A program made the translations under genes and the position numbers. Below the pieces are notes generated by a model. The model searched no databases and was not told where the DNA came from. It saw nothing but the letters and a program-made list of their open reading frames with translations. A DNA stretch of 64,000 nucleotides from Berberis thunbergii (lineage: Eukaryota; Streptophyta; Magnoliopsida; Ranunculales; Berberidaceae), in contig QNQO01000200.1 of NCBI GenBank assembly GCA_003290165.1, positions 806,001 through 870,000 of the forward strand, in the 5' to 3' direction. Every line of letters starts with the position of its first letter. The stretch's first letter is position 1. Below, one piece after another: positions 47,150 to 56,248 of this stretch.

Positions 47150-48600
47150 TATCAATAGGACACATGTTAGCATGATAGAGTAGCATCGATACAATTGGAA
47201 TATATGAAATGGTTGAGGATCCGCATGTACTTCCTCAATATTTTTCTCCTTTCTTATCAGAACTAAAAATTTTCAATGCATAGAGTACAAAATACATCTA
47301 TTAGCATGAATCCAATCTCTGCCTAATAAAGTTAAAAAATTAAGTGCACCATCTATGACAAAGAATGTTTTCTCTGAATGGTTTACTCCTAACTATTATT
47401 TCTAATGGCACAATTTTTTTGGCCATCGTTTTATCTTTCCAATAATCCAGAGATAGTAATCCTGGTTGTCACTAACTCAACATCTTGTTTATTTATTTTC
47501 TTCGAAGTATTAGTAATAATGACTGATGCATCATTGTCTACTAATGCCATGTTTTAAAAGTTTTCCATTAAACCCTTTGATAAATAGTGGTTTTACATTT
47601 AACCATTTCTTGAGTTGGTTCTTCATAAGTATAAGGCAAGCTGGCAGAAGTGAAATAAAACTGTGGAGTGGTCACCTCTTCACTCTCATTCAATCAAATC
47701 TCTAAATCATCTGAACTAGCAGGAATGTTCTCCATTTCCTTAATTCTCCTTGGCAGCAAATGTCTAGCTAATGTGGTAGCCATGTTTTTCCAAGTCAATG
47801 AGCATATCTAGCAACAAATCATTTTGTAAACCTGTGTTGACATCTTCCTTTATTTTTCCAAGTTCCATGTACTCCTCCATGTCATCTCGAATAAACCTCG
47901 GATTTGGTTTATTAGAAACAGTCTGCACATAAAGTATTTTTTTTTTTATATTCCTCCTGTAAGTCCATATCAGTGCTGAACTGGGAGTAGGAGATTTCAA
48001 CTCAGTGACACTCCATTTGGTTTAGGCTTCACAAACTTGTGTTTATCCTTAATAAATAATGCTTGCTTGCTTTGGACTATCATTGGATCCTGCAAAATAA
48101 ATCAGTCAGGTACACCCAGTATTAATCCTTTGGGTGGATGTTTTGTAGTTCCAAGCCTGTTTATTAAGGTTTTTTGCCTTTGATTTTGCTCTAATTTGAC
48201 TTCATGCAATCTAGGCCAGCAATGAAGCCCATGCTCAGTCTTTCAGAAATAGGTTTGTTGAACTTAGTTTCCCTAGGCAGGACTAATTGTGGTTCATTAA
48301 CTTTCATTTTCTTGTGACTTTCTTCACCTGGGAATTCACTGCCACAAGCTACACATTAGTGTTGAACACAAATGTTGGTTCCTTTAAATACTCCCTTGTT
48401 GGACTCGTGATTTACATTACCAAGATTCACACTCATTTCATTAGCCGTTTGGAATGTATCCTTGACAATTCCCATTGTTGAGTCTGAAAACTTGAGTTTT
48501 TTCCTTTTTTCAGCAACTCTTGAATTTTGTTCCTAGAATCAAAACATTCATTTGCAGTGTGAGACCAGGAATCATATCATATCATACACACAGTCACTGA
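47150..48600 (-). pseudogene. Ty3/Gypsy gag-protease remnant
   Basis: On the minus strand, near 48590-48500, HTANECFDSRNKIQELLKKG resembles the segment after the gag zinc knuckle of plant Gypsy elements. Further on, near 47560-47500, ALVDNDASVII resembles the retroviral-type protease active site (D-[GN]-A-S). Between them the frames are full of stops. No reverse transcriptase or LTR was found, so only a small, old remnant is present. Confidence 0.45.
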
Positions 48601-48759
48601 CACCCATAATTGGTATGATAGGCTGGTGGTCAAATTTGATTCATATTGGTATATGTATGTCATATTTGATTCAAGTTTAGCACTAACTATAGATATGTAA
48701 TTGCTACATGCATGTTATTCTGGTTCTCATTTTCCTCCCTTGTCTTTGCACACAGTTAA

Positions 48760-49238
48760 TGTAAAGACCCGATCCGCACAGTAAGAGGCATTTTAAAGCC
48801 GTGCGGGCCGGTTGGGCCCAAAGCGGACAATATCTTACTGTGCGGATCGAGTCGTTACAGAATGGTATCAGAGCCTGACCCAGCCGGAAGTGTGCCACGT
48901 GGAGGTGGACCCTCGGGCAACGTGGACGTTGTGCCTGTGTGGCCAACGAGGACGTTGGGCCTTAAGGGGGGTGGACTGTGAGACCCTTGTATGGGCGGAC
49001 TTGAAGGGGAGGGTGAGGGTAGGGTTAGAGTCCAATAGGCCCAACAAGCCCGTGGATCCCAAGAGGGGTTGGACTAGTTACCATGGAGAGATCATAGTCC
49101 CACATCGCCTGGGTGCGAGATGGTTATGTGCTATATATGTGCGAGGTTGGATCCCCATAGTAAGAGGCATTTTAAAGCCGTGCGGGCCGGTTGGGCCCAA
49201 AGCGGACAATATCTTACTGTGCGGATCGGGTCGTTACA
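48760..49238 (+). mobile_element. TRIM (terminal-repeat retrotransposon in miniature)
   Basis: Two direct repeats of about 100 bp (48760-48859 and 49140-49238) share AGTAAGAGGCATTTTAAAGC, GTGCGGGCCGGTTGGGCCCA and GCGGATCG-GTCGTTACA. The left starts TGTAAAGACC and both end TTACA. A perfect tRNA-Met primer-binding site TGGTATCAGAGC (48863-48874) follows the left repeat. Flanking 5-mers GTTAA and GTTCA differ by one base. The total is 479 bp with no coding capacity, as expected for a TRIM. Confidence 0.9.
48863..48874 (+). other. TRIM primer-binding site
   Basis: TGGTATCAGAGC, exact canonical complement of the initiator tRNA-Met 3' end, three bases after the TRIM left repeat. Confidence 0.9.
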
Positions 49239-49243
49239 GTTCA

Positions 49244-49929
49244 GCAACTTCCCATCTATCTATTTAAACATTTATGCCATTTGACATGTTTTTGAGAGTT
49301 TACATATTTGCATTGTAATAGAAATCTTTCCACCTCAATGTTTACCAATATAAATGATCATATCTTTCCACCATTTGACCTATACACCATATTTCGGATT
49401 CGAAAGCAAATTTTCTTGTAAATTAATTTTTATTTTACTTCTTTTCTTTAATTTTTTTTTTTGGCAACTATGCAATCAATTTAAAATATGAAATTATTAT
49501 GGTTTTTAGTAACTCTTGTTAATGTAAGAAAAAAAAACATATTGTTATGGTGAACTTAAGTGAACCTCTGTATGCCCTAGTGTGTTTTTATGCAGGTGTT
49601 TTTATGGAAGTGAAGTGAATTTCTGTGTTTTTATGTAGGTGTTTTTATAGACGTGAAGTGAAAAGTGAACTTCTGTGTTTTTATGCAGGTGAACTTATGT
49701 GATAGTGAAGTTATGTTTTTATGTAAATGTCACAACAGAAGTTGTGTTTTTACGTCACAACAGAACTTCTATATGCTCTAGTGAAGTGAACTTGTGTTTT
49801 CATGCAGGTTTGTAACATTACTATCAGACATGACTGCAGACTCATCAAAATAGCTTCATGGAGTCCGAAAATTTTGAAGGATTAATGGTGCAGAGAAGCT
49901 GGATACAGTGACTCCGAAAGATGAAATTT
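49244..49929. other. Repeated GTGAAGTGAAC / GTGTTTTTATG segment
   Basis: From about 49545 to 49810, motifs GTGAACTT, CTGTGTTTTTATG and GTGAAGTGAA recur at irregular spacing, forming a degenerate tandem-like repeat. No gene is seen. Confidence 0.5.
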
Positions 49930-50664
49930 CAGGTCAGTTCACTTCACTTGCCAAACTTGCTTCAACTATTTGTTGTAAATGTCATTTTAACCGAAGTTGT
50001 GATCTTTGTATATAGATGAAGAAGTGAATGATTGCCCAATTCAGCAGGTTCGTCTAACAGCCTGATTCTCATGAACTTGAAAATTTTATCCATTTGTTTG
50101 TTGTCCATTTCTATTCTTGTGTATTGTACTAAATAGCATATGAACATATGTTGTCAACAGATGAATACACAATCAAACATGCATAATGAGGATGTGCTCG
50201 AGGCTGCAGTTTATGATCATGATGGTTGTGCTCAGCATGGAAGTGTGTTTGCCAAGATGCAGAAACCATTATCTCCGCTCCTGCAGCCTTCGTGGGAAAA
50301 ATCCATTCGCAGTGACATCTGCCAGGTACCATATACAGTTTATACATGTGCATCTTCGACGCATTTTTTGTAGTTTGAATTGGACCTCTAATCTCTACTC
50401 CTTTTCCGATCCATCTGAAAATGCCTCAAACTCCCGGGGTAAGTGGCCCATTGCCTATTAGCATTCATAACTGACATTTTGTAGTGGGAATTGTTTACTA
50501 ATAAATAAAAAATAGACAACGCCCTACTGGACTGATTTCTTTTATTGCTACAGAGCAGACAAACTGCAATCAAGCCAAATTTAGAAGAACAGCTGATGCG
50601 GCAAAGGAGTCAATAAGGGAGTACATGAATAACTTGAGAGGCCAAAAGAACCTGGCAGCTGAGG
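49930..50664 (+). pseudogene. Unidentified exon-like blocks
   Basis: 50161-50325 is a clean segment bounded by CAACAG and CAG/GTACC (translation MNTQSNMHNEDVLEAAVYDH and onward). 50555-50664 is bounded by CTACAG and GAG/GTATG and contains ADAAKESIREYMNNLRGQKN. The bounds look like real splice sites. I cannot identify the source gene or genes. Confidence 0.45.
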
Positions 50665-51055
50665 TATGAATTGTCTTAGATTATCTCAAGCTTGAAGCTA
50701 AATCATCTATGATGTGTTGTTGTGTTAGTATTTCGACTTGGAATTGTTTGTTTTCGCCTCTGCTAGATGTTTGAATTTGTTGAAAAAATGTTATATTTCG
50801 CTAAATTTAAATTAAGCACGCCTCAACTGTTTTTTTTAGTGACTTAGCTATTTAGAGAAATGGAGATAATTTTGTACAGTTCCAGACTAAGTTTTTAGAA
50901 GCCGTCTAAATGCCGAGGATGGGACTGGTCATTTGTCGTCACTGGTCACAGCTGGCAATCATGCTTTCTATCTATGGCTGTTATATTTTTATTGAGAATG
51001 GGACTGGTCATTTGCCAGTGATTTATGATTACAACTGCTTTTGTTTTGTTGTAGG

Positions 51056-51424
51056 CTGGAACATGGGAGGAGAAGAACCTTAATTCATGGGGAAGTAGTA
51101 GGATAAAGGTTTGTCAGATAGAATATTCTTCATGCTTGTCAGTCATGTCTCATGTTACATATTTATGTGCTATGGAAATCGGTAGTCATATTTCATAGAA
51201 ATTAACAGCAAAGTTTTATGTATCTTTTAAGATATCTGTCAATCTGAGAAATAAAGAACTTCATTGACTGGATTGTAGTATATCTGAATCAATTTTGGTG
51301 TATTATCATTTTGATGCTGAATCAATTTGTGTCCTTCAAGGTTGATTCAAGTGGTGAGGTAGAGGATGATGGAGTTAAAGATGATGGAGTTGAAGATGAA
51401 TACCAGCTTGAAGTGGAGGGATGA
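51056..51424 (+). pseudogene. Possible AHSA1-type co-chaperone fragment
   Basis: An exon at about 51056-51108 encodes AGTWEEKNLNSWGSSRIK. This resembles the conserved start of the AHA1 (Hsp90 ATPase activator) N-terminal domain, where plant proteins have a TWEEKNLNKWA-type block. The next exon-like block (about 51340-51424) encodes an acidic tail (EVEDDGVKDDGVEDEYQLEV) and stops. Only one short motif supports the family, so the identification is tentative. Confidence 0.45.
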
Positions 51425-53225
51425 ATGGTTTTATATCTGTCTGTTGTGAGGATTCAGGATTAGCCAATTTTGCTCTCCATAAGGGAATGGAAGGCATTAT
51501 GGAGGACCATGTATTGTAAGTTTGAATAGCATTTAAAACTTGTTGGTATGTATTGATTGAAAATTGTTCTTTCATTTTGACAGATGTGCATTGTATGAAT
51601 GTCCCACAAGCTAGTCTGAAATGTTTTGACTACCCCAATTTCTGCAGACAGTAGCCGAGGAGGATATTAAGAAACAAGCCCTTTAGCATGAATATGAGGG
51701 TTTTAGACCGTCGCCATATAGGTACATTTTCTTAGGTTTACTTCCATGCAAGGTTGATGGATGAGATTCACACTGAAAATGGAAGTGCTTTTGGTTTAAA
51801 TTTTAAGTACTTGGTATTTTGGTTTGATTCAGGTACTAAGTTAGGCTAGCTCTGTTGCGAGATAGTGGATACAAGATGCTTTTGCAGGGAGGGGAGAAAT
51901 TGAATGTACCAGAGGATTCTAAAGCCTTAGATTCCCAGCATAGAATAGGCGGTTTTCCTAAACCTAGTGTGCACCATGTGCTTGGTTACTTGCATAATCA
52001 TTATGGACGTAACCCACATAATCTGGAAGGAAGGGCATTGTCTTCATTGAACAGATTTGGAGAGAACCGTAGGTTGATATCTGATCCAACATGGTTGAGC
52101 AGGCTACAACTCCATCAAGCTATGAGAGTGGAACCTCCAAGTAATATAAAAGGTGTTTATTTATTATGTATTTGGTCATGTAATGATCCTTTCTTATCAG
52201 AACTTTAAGATTCTCTATGCTCATGGTGTTGTGGTTCTTGCAGCTTCAGTGGTTGAATGGGCCTGCTTCCTTTGTTAATTGTTAGGTCATGGTAGATCTG
52301 ATGGACATTTCCCTCTTTCAACCTCAGAGAAAAATGAGGTTAGTTTCTTTGGCTTCACATGGTCATATGCTCTCATCTCTTGTTGATAGGTAAAGAGGCG
52401 AAAGATGCCCTTGGCATTTTATCTCATGAGAGATCCATTCTTTAGCAAGTGTATCCGGTAATGATATGTGTTTTTAAGTCAATTTCAAAGTTATGCATTG
52501 CATTTATCCTGATCTTGGCTTACATAAGAAAATAAATAAAAATTGCAGGTAAAGACTTGAGAAAATTGAGTAACTGTTAGAACCAATCCCTCTTGTTGGA
52601 TTCCTTATAGGTGCGTATGTGGTCATTTTTTTAATTACATGATTTTTCATGGCTATCTTTTGTAGTTTTGTTCCAAACATACTCATCAGAAGAACTTTAT
52701 CGCTTATTTGTACAAAGCTAAAGTTGTATAGCTTGTTATTGGCGCTCAAACACGGTATGCATACATAGAGAGTTGTGTTTTCATCAAGAAAGGTTGAGCA
52801 ACATATTTGACGACATTTTAGAGGAAAGATATTTAAGAGGAACCACACTCTGAAATGGTGAAAATCTATCTGCTCTTCATGCGACTTTTTCCTTTCATTA
52901 GTTAGAGCATTTCATATAGGCATCCATAATCTTCTTCGGTTGAAAATTTATTGAGCACTTTTTCTTGAACGCTTTACTTCACAATGACTCAAGCATGAAT
53001 ATTTGTTATTTGTTTAGCTTTCTGATATGTTACTCAAGTGAAGTGTCCATTAAAATTGGCTATTGAAGGGGACCCTACCTTTTTGATGAACACTGTGAAA
53101 TGACACTTGTAGTTTTTTTTTTTGTTACATCTTTTGCTTTTCAATCCTCTATAACAGATCTGTGAAAAGAGAAACACTTAAGCTCATTGAAACTTTGCTA
53201 ATCTTGTGTCTTTTATGATATCCAA
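51425..53225 (+). other. CACTA 2 interior with one unidentified long frame
   Basis: 51855-52208 is an open segment encoding RDSGYKMLLQGGEKLNVPED and later NLEGRALSSLNRFGENRR. It looks like a genuine exon but I do not recognise it. The remainder to 53225 is non-coding as far as I can see. Confidence 0.4.
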
Positions 53226-53612
53226 GTGGAAGGTGGGAAGCCAACATGGCCTTATGTGATTCACGGGCACTATGCAGATGCTGGAGAGGCAGCAACACAT
53301 TTATCCGGTGCCTTCAATGTCCCAATGATGCTAACCGGACACTCATTGGGCAGGAGCAAATTTGAGCAACTACTGAAACAGGGGAGGCACTCTAGGGAGG
53401 ACATTAACTCAACTTACAAGATAATGAGAAGAATTGAGGCATAGGAGATGGGCCTTGATGCTGCTGAAATGGTGGTAACTAGTACAAGGCAGGAAATAGA
53501 AGAGCAGTGGGGTTTGTATGATGGTTTTGATCCAAAGCTGGAGCGGAAACTCAGGGTGAGAAGAAGAAGAGGAGTGAGCTGCCTTGGCCGAAACATGCCA
53601 CGTATGGTGGTA
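53226..53612 (+). pseudogene. Sucrose-phosphate synthase exon, captured
   Basis: Encodes [52 protein letters not shown], then [20 protein letters not shown] and [15 protein letters not shown]. These are hallmark blocks of the glucosyltransferase domain of plant sucrose-phosphate synthase, the cytosolic enzyme making sucrose 6-phosphate from UDP-glucose and fructose 6-phosphate. A TAG interrupts the frame at about 53443, where a Glu codon is expected after RRIEA. A donor-like GTG/GTATGT ends the exon. The rest of the roughly 1050-residue enzyme is absent. Confidence 0.9.
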
Positions 53613-54122
53613 TGTACTTATCTTCGTTAGCTTATTTTTTGCACGCTAAATTATCCTTTTCTGTATTGCATGGGATACTCGCACAAATGTCAGAGTCTGA
53701 CTTGAATCTAGAGCATCAGATTCAACAAAACCCAACATGTAGGATTGTTGGATGCACCAGTACCTCTTGCATAGATCAAAAGGTAAAGAAGAAAATTTCC
53801 CTTAGCTTTTTAAACATCAACAATATGAACATTCTGTTCCTGGATGGTTGCAAGATAGATGAAAAAGCCAAATCAAAGTGCTAAAATATGAACATTCAGT
53901 TAATGCACACCCAAACCATGATACAACAAGATGTATACTATCTTTATGGTGCAGTTACAGGTATCATACTTCTGAGTTTTGAAAACATTTATTATTATAA
54001 CTTTGGTTTGCAAACTTTTGGTTTAAATCTGATTACTTTTGTAGCAATATTGATAGATTTGATTACTGATGTTTGGCATAAACCAATTGCTGACATTTTG
54101 CCTTCGTATGTGATGCTTTTAG
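53613..54122 (+). other. Between SPS and exportin fragments
   Basis: Contains one exon-like block at about 53690-53781 (SDLNLEHQIQQNPTCRIVG, ending AAAAG/GTAAAG) of unknown origin. The fusion point of the two captured genes must lie here. Confidence 0.4.
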
Positions 54123-54504
54123 ACGATTCTTCCACCTGGAACAAACATCCCCGAAGCTTATGCCCAGGGTTCCAGTGAAGAACATGTGAAATTTTTCTTT
54201 CATTGGGATTATGATCAAGTTGTGTGTCCTCCGAGCATGTGTCTAATTCGATTCCTTTTTTTCAGGCATTTATTCATAATCTGGCCCTTTTCTTCACTGC
54301 CTTTTTTAAGGTACAGTTCTTATTATTTGTCTTTTTGTCCTTTTCTTCTTTTCTAATTTTCCCTGTCTTGATTTGTATATTTTATTTCTTATGCAGTCCC
54401 ATATTCACGTACTTGAATCAACTCCAGAAAATAAGTCTTTACTTCTCTTGGGACTTGAATATTTGATTGGTATCTCATATGTTGACGATACCGAGGTTTT
54501 CAAG
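54123..54504 (+). pseudogene. Exportin-1 (XPO1/CRM1) fragment, captured
   Basis: Three exons: about 54123-54186 (LPPGTNIPEAYAQGSSEE), 54266-54310 (AFIHNLALFFTAFFK) and 54397-54504 (HIHVLESTPENKSLLLLGLEYLIGISYVDDTEVFK, conserved in its second half). Exon sizes and order match a contiguous HEAT-repeat stretch of exportin-1, the nuclear export receptor that binds leucine-rich export signals with Ran-GTP. The fragment covers roughly 70 of about 1075 residues, so it has no export function. Introns with GT-AG ends are retained. Confidence 0.88.
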
Positions 54505-54684
54505 GTGATTATTCATATTCTTTCCTTGCTGCTTCTTGTTCTACTTTGGAAATTGTTACAAAGTAAAATTTATCTACTTTTATCTGATACACAGGTATGA
54601 ACCAATTCCATTTCCGAAATTTATCTACGTTTATCTGATTTTGGGATGATACAGTAACATGAACCGACTTTTCTTTTTCCTTAG

Positions 54685-55437
54685 GTATGTGTTTGGAACA
54701 CCATAGATCAGCAACAGTGGTGGAAAGAGTGCAGTGCCTCATTGCCTACTCCCACTAGCCACTAGGCGAGACTCAGCTCCACCTGCGGGGATTTATCTGC
54801 ATTTTCACTGCAATGAGACACAGTTGCTGGTTGTCCATGAGACAAGACTAGTGATTCATGAAGTGTCTCATGCATCTGATGAAGCACCTGATGCGAAACA
54901 ATTTCAAATTAAACTTCTTAGACAGGTATGCCACTTGTAATCTAACATATACAAATGGTCATTCCGTTTTTAAATTGCTTGCATTCGTTGTTGAATTCTA
55001 CTTTGTTCTTACCTTGGACAGTGGGTGCCTGAAGATCCAATGATCCGGATCACATGTGCTAGGTATTCATGTGATGGAGAATCCATTTATGCAAGCTTTG
55101 CAGATGGAAATGTGGGTGTTCTAGCTGCTTCAACACTTACACTGAAGTGTTGGATCCACCCTATGGCGTATATGAGGTATATTATGTTACAAATAATTGA
55201 AATATAGTCTTCCTCTTCTTCTTTCTTTTGTTATTAAACATGTGCATTTTCAACAGGGAGATCGAACCGAGTGTGCATCCTCTGGTGGTTGCAGCCCATA
55301 CATCTAAACCCCACCAGTTTGCATTGGGTCTAAGCAATGGAGGGGTTTATGTTCTCGAACCTCTCTCAACTCATGGGCAATGGGGTACTGTGTCATCCAG
55401 TGAAGACGGTGCAGCACCAGTGGATGCTTCTGGCTAA
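54685..55437 (+). pseudogene. TOPLESS-related corepressor, C-terminal WD40 exons
   Basis: Exons: a first block from about 54685 (VCVWNTID) with stops and a frame change, continuing to about 54926 (LLVVHETRLVIHE); 55022-55176 (WVPEDPMIRITCARYSCDGE, ADGNVGVLAASTLTLK); and 55257-55437 (VHPLVVAAHTSKPHQFALGL, NGGVYVLEP) with the natural stop TAA. This matches the last WD40 repeats and the tail of plant TOPLESS/TPR corepressors. The N-terminal TOPLESS (LisH-CTLH) domain and most WD40 repeats are missing. The final two exons are open and correctly bordered; the upstream part is damaged. Confidence 0.85.
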
Positions 55438-55829
55438 CATCTATGTAATGAGGATCGACAGTACAGAGTGAAGAAAAATCGATAATAAAACCAAAAGGCT
55501 TTTTTTTTCTCATGTGGGAATTTTTTTTTCTTTTCTCCGGTGACCACCCTTGTGGTAGTAACAAATTCAACTACTGCAAGTCTTGAGCAGTTATTTCATG
55601 GATAGATTTCCATATACTGTTTTTCAAAACATGACTTCTATGTATAATGAATTTTTTTTAGTCATCCAATATTTTCAGTCGATAATTGTTTGACATTAAA
55701 GCTAGTGTAGAAAATAAGAAAAAATGTTTCTAGGATATATTGAAACGGGTGCTTTGCTTACTTATACTTTGATGGTGAAAGTCATTTGATAGCAACAACA
55801 AAAAAAAAAATTTTAAAAAAAATTAAAAA
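55438..55829. other. 3' flank of TOPLESS-related fragment
   Basis: Possible captured 3' untranslated DNA, then AT-rich sequence leading into the subterminal repeats. No gene. Confidence 0.5.
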
Positions 55830-56245
55830 AAAAATTTGCCACGGTTTTAAACCGTGGCTAACTATTGCAACGGCTAAAAACCGTGGCTACCTTGCCACGG
55901 CTTATAACCGTGTCTATGGTTAGCCACGGCTTAAAACCGTTGCTACTTAATTAGACACGGTTTAAAACCGTTGCTAGTATCTACACCTTGTCACGGCTTA
56001 AACCGTGGCTATTTTTGCCACGGCTAAAAACCGTTGCTATTATTATTGCAACGGTTTATAACCGTTGCTAATTGCTGAAAATCACGCCCCCCATTCAAGC
56101 ATAAAACCGTTGCTACAATTTTAGCAACGGTTTATAGCCGTTACAAAGGATTTCACGTCGCCCCTGTAGTCCACGGCTCTTAGCCGTGGCAATGGCTTAC
56201 GCCCACGGTATAGAACCGTTGCTAATGGGGGTTTTTGGTGTAGTG
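55830..56245. repeat. CACTA 2 right subterminal repeats and terminus
   Basis: About a dozen units of GCCACGGTTTTAAACCGTGGC, GCAACGGCTAAAAACCGTGGC, GCCACGGCTTATAACCGTG and GCAACGGTTTATAACCGTTGC type. Each is near-palindromic and separated by short spacers. The array ends CGTTGCTAATGGGGG and then the terminus TTTTTGGTGTAGTG. Confidence 0.9.
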
Positions 56246-56248
56246 TGA

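Larger units (their letters stand above)
45166..56245. mobile_element. CACTA element 2 with captured gene fragments
   Basis: Starts CACTACACCAAAAGGG and ends GGGTTTTTGGTGTAGTG; the termini are inverted repeats. The target triplet TGA is exactly repeated at 45163-45165 and 56246-56248. Subterminal regions are arrays of GCCACGG / CCGTGGC and AAACCGTTGC units. The element is 11,080 bp and sits inside Copia gag. No CACTA transposase was recognised. The interior holds plus-strand fragments of YggS/PLPBP, a possible AHSA1-like gene, sucrose-phosphate synthase, exportin-1 and a TOPLESS-related gene, plus a TRIM and a Gypsy remnant. Confidence 0.92.

Noticed and set aside
48704..49267. Plus- and minus-strand frames of 60-150 codons, GC-rich
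   Set aside because: They are chance frames across the TRIM, whose structure explains the sequence fully.
49545..49810. A minisatellite of GTGAAGTGAAC units
   Set aside because: Motifs recur but spacing and content are too irregular to define a repeat unit by eye.
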